DNA of 64,000 nt from Clostridia bacterium (lineage in GTDB: Bacteria > Bacillota > Clostridia > Oscillospirales > CAG-272). How positions within the stretch are numbered: position 1 is the first letter of the stretch; every line of letters starts with the position of its first letter. The notes under the pieces are model-generated. The model saw only the letters and a list, made by a program, of their open reading frames with translations, was not told where the DNA came from and ran no database searches. The stretch lies in assembly GCA_017473085.1 (NCBI GenBank), contig JAFUNF010000006.1:1-64000 (forward strand). Reading direction: 5' to 3'. This document shows positions 1 through 9,500 of this stretch, piece by piece. Position numbers and translations under genes: made by a program.

Positions 1-103
1 AAGTTGATAAGGTCCCTTGTAGACTACAAGGTTGATAGGTCGGAGGTGTAAGTACAGTAATGTATTCAGCTGACCGATACTAATAGACCGAACGCTTGAA
101 CTA
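1..103 (+). rRNA. 23S ribosomal RNA, 3' end (partial)
   Basis: The first ~100 bases carry the conserved 3'-terminal 23S block (GGAGGTGTAAGTACAGTAAT, CAGCTGACCGATACTAATAG, ending near GCTTGAAC). The gene enters from the left edge and ends at about 103. The exact 3' end is estimated from other bacterial 23S genes. No 5S rRNA signature follows before the terminator. Confidence 0.95.
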
Positions 104-204
104 CTTTGTATTCGATTCTATTTTCAATACATTGTTGAGTACACATTCATCTTAATATTCGTCTCTCATTTGCATCTCTTTGTTCGGTTTTTAATGAGCA
201 TTTT

Positions 205-235
205 AAAAAGCACACCAATCGGTGTGCTTTTTTTT
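205..235 (+). terminator. Intrinsic terminator of the rRNA operon
   Basis: GCACACC-aatc-GGTGTGC makes a 7-bp GC-rich stem with a four-base loop, preceded by an A-run and followed by eight or more Ts. It closes the rRNA transcript about 100 bases after the 23S end. Confidence 0.9.
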
Positions 236-330
236 ATCTCCACAGACGTAGAGGTTTTTTATTTAGTTGTATATTGCTTTATTTTATTTGGTAAAATGAT
301 TTTAGTATTTTATAAAATGGAGGAGAAGCA

Positions 331-1260
331 ATGAAATACGAACAATGGCTAAAGGATTGGCTTGAAAACTATATTAAGCCAACTGCAAAAACAAAAACCT
401 ATTCCAGATATAGGGGAATAATAAAAAATCAGATAATTTCTCATCTGGGAAGCTTGGAAATTGAGGATTTATCTCCCATTGATGTTCAAGCCTTTGTGGT
501 AAATCTTATGAAGAATGGAAACGTAAGAAACGGAAAGGGCTTATCGACCAGCACAATTAACACAATTATTACTTTAATTCAAAGCTCCTTAAGGACAGCT
601 TATTCTCTTGGAATTACGACGGAATACAAAGCAGATAAAATAAAACGTCCAAAGCAACAAGAAAAGAAGGTGGAGTGCTTTTCCTTAAAGGAGCAAAAGC
701 AAATTGAAGAATACATTAATAAACGCCATAATACGAAGCTGAATGGTGTAATTTTATGCCTATATACAGGTTTGAGATTAGGAGAGCTATTAGCATTAGA
801 ATGGAGCGATATAAACCTAAAAAATGGGGAAATGAATATAAATAAATCCTGCTATGACGGAAAAGATGAAAATGGAGTTTTTAGAAGAATTACAGATACT
901 CCTAAAACGAAAACCTCAATTAGAGTAATACCTATACCTAAGCAAATTCTACCAATGCTAAAGGAAATGAAGAAAAAGAGTAAGACGGAGCTGGTTATAT
1001 TTGGTAGAGGAAAAAATTTTCGAGTAAGGTCTTATCAAAGAAGCTTCTATTGTATGCTAAAAAATATAGGGCTACAAAAAAGAGGATTTCATAGCTTAAG
1101 ACACACCTTTGCCACACGTGCATTAGAGTGTGGAATGGATGTAAAAACCCTTGCAGAAATCCTCGGCCACAAAAACCCAACAGTAACCTTAAATAGATAT
1201 GCTCATTCTCTTATGGAGCACAAAAAAGAGATGATGAACAAGCTTGGCAAATTGCTATAA
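331..1260 (+). CDS. Tyrosine recombinase (phage-integrase family), candidate DNA invertase
   Basis: A 309-residue site-specific recombinase. Residues ~1-100 form the SAM-like core-binding domain and ~115-305 the catalytic domain. The catalytic set is visible: Arg149 in TGLRLGE, a Lys near 192-194, His254 and Arg257 in HSLRH, His280 in GHKN and the Tyr290 nucleophile in LNRYAHS. The start has a good RBS (GGAGGAG). The gene lies directly after the rRNA terminator with no phage genes around it. Its stop codon abuts a terminator that faces the other way, and just beyond are inverted repeats shaped like tyrosine-recombinase core sites. By analogy with other tyrosine-recombinase switches, I infer that it inverts the neighbouring promoter segment. 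A weak promoter is possible (TTGTAT at 267, TAAAAT at 292, 19-bp spacing). An orphan integrase of a decayed element is the alternative. Confidence 0.93.
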   Translation: MKYEQWLKDWLENYIKPTAKTKTYSRYRGIIKNQIISHLGSLEIEDLSPIDVQAFVVNLMKNGNVRNGKGLSTSTINTIITLIQSSLRTAYSLGITTEYKADKIKRPKQQEKKVECFSLKEQKQIEEYINKRHNTKLNGVILCLYTGLRLGELLALEWSDINLKNGEMNINKSCYDGKDENGVFRRITDTPKTKTSIRVIPIPKQILPMLKEMKKKSKTELVIFGRGKNFRVRSYQRSFYCMLKNIGLQKRGFHSLRHTFATRALECGMDVKTLAEILGHKNPTVTLNRYAHSLMEHKKEMMNKLGKLL

Positions 1261-1285
1261 AAAAAGCACCTCAAAAAGAAGTGCT
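1258..1285 (-). terminator. Terminator facing leftward at the recombinase 3' end
   Basis: Read on the minus strand, AGCACTTC-ttttt-GAGGTGCT forms an 8-bp stem with one G-U pair, followed by seven Ts. On the plus strand the same stem has a C-A mismatch and no T-run, so it suits leftward transcription. It would stop a transcript from the promoter at 1327-1355 after about 60 nt, exactly at the recombinase stop codon. Confidence 0.75.
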
Positions 1286-1287
1286 AA

Positions 1288-1316
1288 GTACATCTAATAG
1301 CATATTAGGTGTTCAT
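1288..1316 (+). repeat. Left inverted repeat (IRL) of putative invertible segment
   Basis: A 29-bp sequence, GTACATCTAATAGCATATTA at its left end, recurs in reverse complement at 1423-1451 with only two mismatches. The centre (AATAGCATATT) is identical in both copies and is not itself palindromic, while the flanks form inverted half-sites. This is the architecture of a tyrosine-recombinase crossover site. Confidence 0.8.
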
Positions 1317-1326
1317 ATTTAATTTT

Positions 1327-1355
1327 ATTATATATAATTTAAAGCAATATTTCAA
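1327..1355 (-). promoter_or_regulatory. SigA-type promoter inside the invertible segment, pointing left (OFF orientation)
   Basis: On the minus strand, -35 TTGAAA (1355-1350), a 17-bp spacer and -10 TATAAT (1332-1327) give 11 of 12 consensus positions. The start would be near 1320, at the inner edge of IRL. It points away from the lipoprotein operon. Inversion between IRL and IRR would place the same promoter at about 1384-1412 facing the lipoprotein genes. The segment is extremely AT-rich, so a chance match cannot be excluded; a weaker plus-strand TATAAT also occurs at 1333-1338. Confidence 0.6.
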
Positions 1356-1422
1356 TAGTTTTTCTAAAAAAGTAAATTTTTTTACATATTTTGTCAACAA
1401 AATTTATTTCAAATCCTTAAAA

Positions 1423-1451
1423 ATGTACACCTAATATGCTATTAGGTGTAC
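1423..1451 (-). repeat. Right inverted repeat (IRR), also a perfect long hairpin
   Basis: Reverse-complement partner of IRL. This copy is also a near-perfect palindrome over 1419-1457: ACACCTAATA-tgc-TATTAGGTGT extended outward to an 18-bp stem with a 3-base loop, ending in five Ts. It lies between the spacer and the RBS (AAAGGAG, 1462-1468) of the first lipoprotein gene, so it would be in the 5' leader of any transcript starting in the segment. Confidence 0.85.
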
Positions 1452-1474
1452 ATTTTTGATTAAAGGAGATTAAG

Positions 1475-3154
1475 ATGAAAAACAAAATTTTACTTTTTAC
1501 AGTAGCTTTGGTAATGCTCTTAGTGTTAAGCTTTACTGCTTGCTCAGAAAACGAAAATACTGAGCCACCAGCACCTGAAAGCTACACAATTCAGTACACC
1601 GATAATACAGGAAATCACACAATTAATGTAAAATCAGGGGAGGTATATTCCCTTGAAGCAATTCCACAGAAAACAGGCTATAACTTTTTAGGCTTGTTTG
1701 ATATGGAAGAGGGAGGAACACAATACGTTAGTGCATCTGGTAACTCAATTTCTCCCTTTAGCGATACTAAAAATATGACTCTTTATCCACAATTTAAGGC
1801 TAAGGAATACACTATTATTCTTAATTATGGAGAGGCTGAGGTTACAGGCTCAAGAGAAATGAAGATTGCATACGGCTCAGAAATTGGAGCATTGCCAACC
1901 AATCTAACTGTTGCAAACAAAACCTTCTCAGGCTGGTATACCTCCGAAAATAAGCAAGGAACACAAATTGGCGATAAGTATGGAATATTGCCTGATAAAA
2001 AGCTCTTGACTGAAAAAATTTACGACCTTTCAAACGAGGACGGCTACGTTTATCTTTTTGCAGGCTTTAAGTACCAAGAATATACATTGACACTATACAT
2101 AGGCGAAAACTCAGTACCTGAGGAAATCTTAGTTGAATGGGGAACACACATTTCAAGCGTTCAAACTGAAACAAGAGTAGACGGAAATGCCGTTTTAACC
2201 TGGTCTAAATCAAGAAACGATACAGCACTTGCAAACGTATTTAGTGGTAAGGTTGAGGGCGATATGGTATTGTACTCCTGTGAGTACGCACCTGTAATTG
2301 ACTTTAACGCAATGGGTGGCGAAAATGTTAATTCCATTGTAAATCGTGCAGGAAATACAATTTCATTACCAACCCCAAAGAGAGAAAATTACACGTTTAT
2401 GGGTTGGTTTGATACCACAGGCACACAATTTACTTCAACTGCAATGCCTGAAGCAAGCATAATCTTAAACGCAAAATGGCAAGCCAACATTATGCTCAAC
2501 GAAAATGGTGGAACAGATGTTCAAGACATCACAGCCCCAGCAGGCACTGCTATTGAGCTTCCAACCCCCGAAAGAGCAGGCTACATCTTTGCAGGCTGGT
2601 ACAACGGTAACGAAAAGTACACCTCTACTGCAATGCCAGAGAATAGCATTACCTTAACTGCTAAATACTGGGCTATAAAGAATGAAAAAGTTGTATTGAT
2701 CTCTGATACTGATACGAGATATTGTAAAGCAACAGCTCCAGAAATTAACAGTACAAGTGACTATAACAATAGTTATACTAGTCTATTGGATTTATCTCAT
2801 TTATACGATGTAGGTGTAAGGCACATAAAACTAACTTCGCACTGTGACGCGGAAATGGGATTTGGTGGATTGGCGGAAAGTGCTATTTCTACTAAGGCGG
2901 TAACAATTCTAAGTTGGTATTCAGAGCCAGTAGCAAGCGATGCTCACAAAATCTTGGAAATCAGACAAAATCATATACAAAGTGACGTATACACAACCGA
3001 CATTCAAAGTGCTGATTTAGAATTAACATCAGGAAAGATTTATATAGCAAGATGGGCTTTATTTCATAGTAGCTATGGCATAAATGCGACAAATAATTCG
3101 TGGTCTAATTTCTGGGTAGAAATCGAATACCCCGATATGACAACTCTTTATTAA
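1475..3154 (+). CDS. InlB-repeat surface lipoprotein, paralogue 1
   Basis: 559 residues. A lipoprotein signal peptide (MKNK, hydrophobic stretch, lipobox FTAC with Cys23) is followed by a Pro/Glu-rich linker and then beta-rich modules of the Listeria-Bacteroides (InlB B-repeat) type. These are recognised by repeated FxGWY/FxGWF, STAMPE and LxAKW/Y motifs at about residues 35-110, 110-205, 205-335 and 336-398. Residues ~400-545 form a unique C-terminal domain, then FWVEIEYPDMTTLY ends the protein. The two next genes share everything except parts of the second module and the 400-545 domain. The protein is probably a lipid-anchored surface protein whose variable domain contacts the environment. 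It is the first gene after the invertible spacer; its RBS is AAAGGAG. Confidence 0.85.
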   Translation: MKNKILLFTVALVMLLVLSFTACSENENTEPPAPESYTIQYTDNTGNHTINVKSGEVYSLEAIPQKTGYNFLGLFDMEEGGTQYVSASGNSISPFSDTKNMTLYPQFKAKEYTIILNYGEAEVTGSREMKIAYGSEIGALPTNLTVANKTFSGWYTSENKQGTQIGDKYGILPDKKLLTEKIYDLSNEDGYVYLFAGFKYQEYTLTLYIGENSVPEEILVEWGTHISSVQTETRVDGNAVLTWSKSRNDTALANVFSGKVEGDMVLYSCEYAPVIDFNAMGGENVNSIVNRAGNTISLPTPKRENYTFMGWFDTTGTQFTSTAMPEASIILNAKWQANIMLNENGGTDVQDITAPAGTAIELPTPERAGYIFAGWYNGNEKYTSTAMPENSITLTAKYWAIKNEKVVLISDTDTRYCKATAPEINSTSDYNNSYTSLLDLSHLYDVGVRHIKLTSHCDAEMGFGGLAESAISTKAVTILSWYSEPVASDAHKILEIRQNHIQSDVYTTDIQSADLELTSGKIYIARWALFHSSYGINATNNSWSNFWVEIEYPDMTTLY

Positions 3155-3164
3155 GGAGAATGAA

Positions 3165-4847
3165 ATGAAGAATAAAATATTACTTTTATCGGTAGCACTA
3201 ATAATGTTTGTGGTATTGAGCTTTACTGCTTGCTCAGAAGACGAAAATACTGAGCCACCAGCACCTGAAAGCTACACAATTCAGTACACCGATAATACAG
3301 GTAATCACACAATTAATGTAAAATCAGGGGAGGTGTATTCCCTTGAAGCAATTCCACAAAAAACAGGCTATGACTTTTTAGGCTTGTTTGATATGGAAGA
3401 GGGTGGCACACAATACGTTACTTCAACAGGAAACTCTTTATCTGCTTTTAATGATGGCAGAAATATTACCCTTTTCCCACAGTTTAAGGCTAAAGAATAT
3501 ACCTTAGTTTTAGACTATCAAGGTGCAGAGGTCACAGGTACAAGACAAATTAGCGTAAGCTTTGATTCTATAATAGGAGACTTACCTACAAATCTTACAA
3601 TTCCTAACAAAAACTTTACAGGCTGGTACACAGAGCCAAACAAGGCTGGAAAACAAATAGCTGACAAATATGGTGTAAACCCTATGACAGCAATTGTAGA
3701 TGAAAGCTTAATAAGCTTAGCAGATGACAAGGGAAGAATTTGCTTGTACGCTGGCTTTAAGTATCAGGAATATACCTTAACCCTTTATATCGGCGAAAGC
3801 TCAGTACCTGAGGAAATCTTAGTTGAATGGGGAACACACATTTCAAATGTTCAAACTGAAACAAGAGTAGACGGAAATGCTGTTTTAACCTGGTCAAAAT
3901 CAAAAAACGATACAGCTCTTGCAAATGTATTCAGTGGCAAGGTTGAGGGCGATATGGTATTGTACTCCTGTGAGTACGCACCTGTAATTGACTTTAACGC
4001 AATGGGTGGAGAAAATGTTAATTCCATTGTAAATCGTGCAGGAAATACAATTTCATTACCAACCCCAAAGAGAGAAAATTACACCTTTATGGGTTGGTTT
4101 GACACCACAGGTACACAATTTACTTCAACTGCAATGCCTGAAGCAAGCATAACCTTAAACGCAAAATGGCAAGCAAACATTATGCTCAACGAAAATGGTG
4201 GAACAGACGTTCAAGACATCACAGCCCCAGCAGGCACTGCTATTGAGCTTCCAACTCCAGAAAGAGCAGGCTACATCTTTGCAGGCTGGTACAACGGTAA
4301 CGAAAAGTACACCTCTACTGCAATGCCAGAGAATAGCATTACCTTAACTGCTAAATATTGGAAAATTAATAGCAAAAAAATTGTATTGATTAATGATAGT
4401 GAAAATGAATTTAACTCATATAATTGTCCCGTTATAAGTAACTATAATGAGTATCAAAATTATGCCACTAATTATATTGATGTTAGCGATCTGTATAACA
4501 AGGGAATTACTACAATTAATTTAATCGCCCACTATGATGTTAAAATATCTGATACATATAATATTTTCGGTAAAATGTCAAAGAAGATGACTTATATGTC
4601 GTGGTATTCTCAACCAACCGCGAGTGATGCTTATAAGGTTTGGGAGTATTTTGATGAACATAAAGAAGAAAACAAATATATAAATTGTACTCAATCAACC
4701 AAGCTAAACTTAACAAGTGGTGAGTTATATGTTACAAGATTTGGGCACTATGGGTATGATGATAATTCTAATACTAGATATCACTACTATTACTGGACTA
4801 ACTTCTGGGTAGAAATCGAATACCCCGATATGACGACTCTATATTAA
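3165..4847 (+). CDS. InlB-repeat surface lipoprotein, paralogue 2
   Basis: 560 residues, starting 10 bases after paralogue 1 with its own RBS (AAGGAG). Signal peptide and FTAC lipobox as in paralogue 1. Residues ~30-400 carry the same InlB-type modules and are nearly identical to the neighbours over long stretches, even at DNA level. The second module (~110-200) follows paralogue 3 more than paralogue 1, giving a mosaic look. The C-terminal domain (~400-546) is its own, rich in Tyr and Asn, before the shared WVEIEYPDMTTLY ending. The exact ligand or role is unknown; co-transcription with paralogues 1 and 3 is inferred from spacing. Confidence 0.85.
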   Translation: MKNKILLLSVALIMFVVLSFTACSEDENTEPPAPESYTIQYTDNTGNHTINVKSGEVYSLEAIPQKTGYDFLGLFDMEEGGTQYVTSTGNSLSAFNDGRNITLFPQFKAKEYTLVLDYQGAEVTGTRQISVSFDSIIGDLPTNLTIPNKNFTGWYTEPNKAGKQIADKYGVNPMTAIVDESLISLADDKGRICLYAGFKYQEYTLTLYIGESSVPEEILVEWGTHISNVQTETRVDGNAVLTWSKSKNDTALANVFSGKVEGDMVLYSCEYAPVIDFNAMGGENVNSIVNRAGNTISLPTPKRENYTFMGWFDTTGTQFTSTAMPEASITLNAKWQANIMLNENGGTDVQDITAPAGTAIELPTPERAGYIFAGWYNGNEKYTSTAMPENSITLTAKYWKINSKKIVLINDSENEFNSYNCPVISNYNEYQNYATNYIDVSDLYNKGITTINLIAHYDVKISDTYNIFGKMSKKMTYMSWYSQPTASDAYKVWEYFDEHKEENKYINCTQSTKLNLTSGELYVTRFGHYGYDDNSNTRYHYYYWTNFWVEIEYPDMTTLY

Positions 4848-4859
4848 TGGAGAAAAGAA

Positions 4860-6497
4860 ATGAAAAACAAATTAATATTTTTGTCGGTAGCACTAATAAT
4901 GCTTTTAGTGTTAAGCTTTACTGCTTGCTCTGGAGACGGAAATACTGAGCCATCAACCCCTGAAAACTACACAATTCAATACACCGATAATACAGGTAAT
5001 CACACAATTACTGTAGAAGCAGGCGAAGTATACTCCTTAGAGGCGATTCCACAAAAAACAGGCTACAACTTTTTAGGCTTGTTCGATATGGAAGAGGGAG
5101 GCACACAATACGTTAGTGCAACAGGAAATTCCTTATCTGCTTTTAACGATGGTAGAAATATTACCCTTTTCCCACAGTTTAAGGCTAAAGAATATACCTT
5201 AGTTTTAGACTATCAAGGTGCAGAGGTCACAGGTACAAGACAGATTAGCGTAAGCTATGATTCAATGATTGACTCATTGCCTACAAATTTAACTGTTCCC
5301 AACAAAAATTTTGCTGGTTGGTATACTCAACCTGATAAGCAAGGGGTACAGATAGCAGATAAATACGGAGTTTTGCCTGCAACCTCAAAGGTAACAGAGA
5401 AGAACTTTGATTTAAGCGACCCCGATGGATTTATATTCCTGTACGCTGGCTTTAAATATCAGGAATATACCTTAACTCTTTATATCGGCGAAAGCTCAGT
5501 ACCTGAGGAAATCTTGGTTGAATGGGGAACACACATTTCAAGCGTTCAAACTGAAACAAGAGTAGACGGAAACGCTGTTCTAACTTGGTCAAAGTCCAAA
5601 AACGATACAGCTCTTGCAAATGTATTCAGTGGCAAGGTTGAGGGCGATATGGTATTGTACTCCTGTGAGTACGCACCTGTAATTGACTTTAATGCAATGG
5701 GTGGTAATGAGGTTAACTCAATTGTAAATCGTGCAGGAAATACAATTTCACTACCAACCCCAAAGAGAGAAAATTATACCTTTATGGGCTGGTTTGATTC
5801 AACAGGTACACAGTTTACTTCAACTGCAATGCCTGAAACGAGCATAACCTTAAACGCAAAATGGCAAGCAAACATTATGCTCAATGAAAATGGTGGAACA
5901 GATGTTCAAGACATCACAGCCCCAGCAGGCACTGCTATTGAGCTTCCAACCCCCGAAAGAGCAGGCTACATCTTTGCAGGCTGGTACAACGGTAACGAAA
6001 AGTACACCTCTACTGCAATGCCAGAAAATAGCATTATCTTAACTGCTAAATATTATGTTTCAAAGAAGGAAACAGTAGTACTTTCTAGTGAATCTAGTTC
6101 TTATGGGACATATTTCACTTATCCTACTACTTATGGTTTTTATTACAAGTTAGACTTATCGCATCTAGTCGAAGCTGGAATTGAAACAATTAAAATAACA
6201 GAACATCACGATTCTTCGAAAAATGCAATATGGCAAGATAAAAATAGTAATAAAACATACATGTCATGGTATTTTAGCGAAACGCCTAGCGATGCGTACA
6301 AAGTATGGGAATATAGCGAGTATCACGAGGTTCCTAATATATACACTTCACACAGTAATTCGACTTACTTAGACCTTGATTATAACACAATTTACATTAT
6401 GGTATGGCAGAGTGCAAAAAACAATGACAATGTCTTTGGTTACTGGAGAAACTTCTGGGTAGAAATCGAATACCCCGATATGACAACGCTTTATTGA
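4860..6497 (+). CDS. InlB-repeat surface lipoprotein, paralogue 3
   Basis: 545 residues, the shortest of the three, starting 12 bases after paralogue 2 (RBS TGGAGAA). Lipobox FTAC at Cys23, the same InlB-type modules, then a distinct C-terminal domain (~400-530) and the shared WVEIEYPDMTTLY ending. The sequence encoding the ending (TTCTGGGTAGAAATCGAATA) is base-for-base the same in all three genes. The surrounding domains have diverged, which fits domain exchange by recombination or gene conversion between flanking identical blocks. A surface-exposed adhesin-like role is inferred only. Confidence 0.85.
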   Translation: MKNKLIFLSVALIMLLVLSFTACSGDGNTEPSTPENYTIQYTDNTGNHTITVEAGEVYSLEAIPQKTGYNFLGLFDMEEGGTQYVSATGNSLSAFNDGRNITLFPQFKAKEYTLVLDYQGAEVTGTRQISVSYDSMIDSLPTNLTVPNKNFAGWYTQPDKQGVQIADKYGVLPATSKVTEKNFDLSDPDGFIFLYAGFKYQEYTLTLYIGESSVPEEILVEWGTHISSVQTETRVDGNAVLTWSKSKNDTALANVFSGKVEGDMVLYSCEYAPVIDFNAMGGNEVNSIVNRAGNTISLPTPKRENYTFMGWFDSTGTQFTSTAMPETSITLNAKWQANIMLNENGGTDVQDITAPAGTAIELPTPERAGYIFAGWYNGNEKYTSTAMPENSIILTAKYYVSKKETVVLSSESSSYGTYFTYPTTYGFYYKLDLSHLVEAGIETIKITEHHDSSKNAIWQDKNSNKTYMSWYFSETPSDAYKVWEYSEYHEVPNIYTSHSNSTYLDLDYNTIYIMVWQSAKNNDNVFGYWRNFWVEIEYPDMTTLY

Positions 6498-6526
6498 TTA
6501 AAAAATAAATTTTGGAGGATAAAACA

Positions 6527-9500
6527 ATGACAAAAAGAACATTAATTACGCTTTTAGCAGTAGTTATGGTGCTTGTAAGTGTGTTCGCCTTTGTTAGCTG
6601 TAACAAGGACGATTTAAGCTTAAAGCCTACTAACGTAGCTTATGACGGCGTAAGACTTACTTGGCAAAGAGTAGAGCTTGCCGAGTACTACACCATTTCA
6701 ATCAATGGTGGAGAGGAACAAAGAGTAAACACAAACCGCTACAACTTTGAGTGTAGCGAGGAGTTTGACGTTGTGGTTAATTCCGTTGTAAACGGAAAGA
6801 CCTATGGCGATACTCATCACTTCACACCTCTTGATCCAATCGAAGCATTATACGTAGCTGAGGATGGTACTATCACATGGGACCCAATCTCTCAAGCAAC
6901 AGGCTACAGAGTTAGCGTAAACGGCAAGGTTCTTGATACCGACCTAACTATTGAGGAATATAAGCCAGAGCCTGGTAGCAACAGAATTAAAATTCGTCCT
7001 GTTGTTTCAGGAGATGACAGCTACTACTCAGTTTGGAGCGAGGAAAAGCAGGTTTACGTAAACACAACCCCAAGCAATATTAAGTATGACGGCGAGTTTT
7101 TAACTTGGCTTGGTAATGCTTCAACCTATGAGATTACGGCAAACGGAACAACTGAAACCGTTCAAGGCAACAAGCACCAGTTCTTTGCTGACGGTCACGA
7201 CTTTACAGTTGAAATCAAGGCGTTGGGCGACCACGTTGCAACCTTTGACTCAGGTGTAGCAAGCGAAACCTTCTATTACTTAAAGCCTGCAACTGACTTT
7301 GCAGTTGAAAATGGTATTCTTTTGTGGACACCCGTAGAAAGTGCAGATGGCTATACTATTAGAATTAATGGCGCAATCCAAGGCGACAAGGTAACCGAAG
7401 CGAAATATGAAAATTTAGTAGCAGGTAAATCTCTTGAGGTAGAGGTACTTCCATATAAGAATGAGGGCAAATTCTTCTCCTCCTGGTCTGAAAAGCAAAC
7501 AATTTTCCTACTTGATGCACCAACAACCTCTTGGAATGCAGACTTAGAGCTTGATGGCGAGGCAAACAACAATCTCGTTTGGGACCTTGTAAGTGGAGCA
7601 GTAGGCTACGTTGTTGAAATTGAAAAGGACGGAGTAGTCCTTGTAAATGAAACATTGCCAAGCACACAAATGGCATTTGGCTACGCATATATTGATGCAG
7701 GTAAGTATAACGTAAGAGTTAAGGCAGTTGCAGAGGTAGGCTCTGACTACTACGACTCAAGATTTTCGCAGGATATTGAGGTTACAAGACTTTCAGCACC
7801 AAAGCCTGATGGTAATAACTACATTGTAAGTAAGGATAACGACCTTTCAAGTGGATTTACAGTAAAATATCAAGCAGTGCAGGGAGCATACGGCTATCAG
7901 CTTTACAAGGATGGAGCATTACTTGATGGTAAGTTTGCAACAACCTTGCAAATTAGCGACAATGATGTTGCTGACGACTCCGTAACAGCAGAGCAAAACT
8001 ATACATACATAGTAAGAAGTATGGGTGGAGTAAAGGTAACAAACGGCAAAACAACTGTTGCACTTTCCTCACTTACATCTGAATCACTTTCCTTCAACAT
8101 TACAGTTCTTCCAATGCCAACAAGCCTTACAATGTCAGGCTATAATGCAAGCTGGTCAGCTGTAAATGGTAACAATGGCTATGCAGTAAAATATGGTGGA
8201 AACGCATTTACTGCTACACAAACAACCTATGACCTTTCTACCTTGAATGCAGGAAGCTACGATGTTAGCGTATGTACAAAGGGTAATGGTGGTGCTACAC
8301 TTCCATCTAACTACACAGCACCTGTGGTTGTAGAAAGACTTAGATACCCAACAGGTATTAAAATTTCTTATGGCGCAGGCGATGGTCAGCTTGGCTTTGA
8401 CCCTGTTGCAAATGCAACAAGCTACGATGTATATTTGGACTTAAGCACACAGGCTTTGCCAGAAAATGCATTTGATAATATGTATCAATACATAAGAGAA
8501 GATGGAACAGTGCTTAGTATGGTAGCAGTTGCTAACAAGTACAACGACCTTGGCACAATCTACTATATGACCTCACAGCCATCTCCAACTCAGCAATTTA
8601 TCAGACTTTCTGCACCTGTATTCCCAGAGGGAGCATTTGCAAATAGCACAGAAATCGTATGGAACGCATCTGCAAACATTAACACAGCAGAGTACACACC
8701 TACATATGAGGTATGGCTTGACAATATCGCACAAACAGGTGGCGAGCAGAACGGAACAAGATTCAACATTGAATACTTAGCAGGAGGTAGCACATACACC
8801 TTTAAGATTAAGGCTAAGGGTAATGATACTAAGTACCTTGATAGTGAATTTTCTGTTGACATCGACATTTACAAGCTTGCAACTCCTCAATTAAAGATTG
8901 AAAATAACCAATACACATGGAGTGGTGTTACAAACGCAAGCTCTTACGTTCTTGAAATAGACGGAAAGAGAGTAGAAAATGATGCTCACGTGTCAGGCTC
9001 TAAGTACTACTACACACCTAACTACACAACAATTGGCAACCATACAGTTAAGCTTTATGCAGTAGGCGATGGTGGCTACAATACAATCAATAGTGCAACC
9101 TATACCTATACTCAAAAGGTTGAACAGCTATTGGCACCTGAAATCAAGTATTCATATTCAAATGCATACTTCGTAAATGGTGGCTCAATTATTGTAGAAG
9201 TCACAAAGGAATCAGAGAACAATAGTGGCTATTTATATGAAATCGCAGGCGAAAGCTTCTCATCAAGCAATACCTCTGCATCTAAGCCAATAGAGAGCAC
9301 AGGTACTTACTCTGTAAGAGCAAAGGCACTTGGTGGTAAGATTGATGCAAATGAAATCTATTATATTGATTCTCAATTTGCTGGTGGTGGAACAGGCTAT
9401 CAAATGATACTTTTAGCAGCTCCAACAGTTGCCTCCTTCTCATTGAACTCCGATGGAGCAGTCAAGTGGGCAGTAATTTCAGGCTCATATGGCTACGACT

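Noticed and set aside
1261..6497. Integron-like cassette array: recombinase, hairpin site, then a row of similar genes
   Set aside because: No copy of the hairpin lies between the lipoprotein genes (gaps of 10 and 12 bases), so the genes are not attC-type cassettes.
6512..6526. TTG start for the Fn3-like lipoprotein
   Set aside because: It overlaps the GGAGG ribosome binding site; the ATG at 6527 gives a normal lipoprotein signal peptide.
7351..7688. Antisense reading frames inside the Fn3-like gene
   Set aside because: They mirror the repeat codon pattern, lack RBSs and show no domain.
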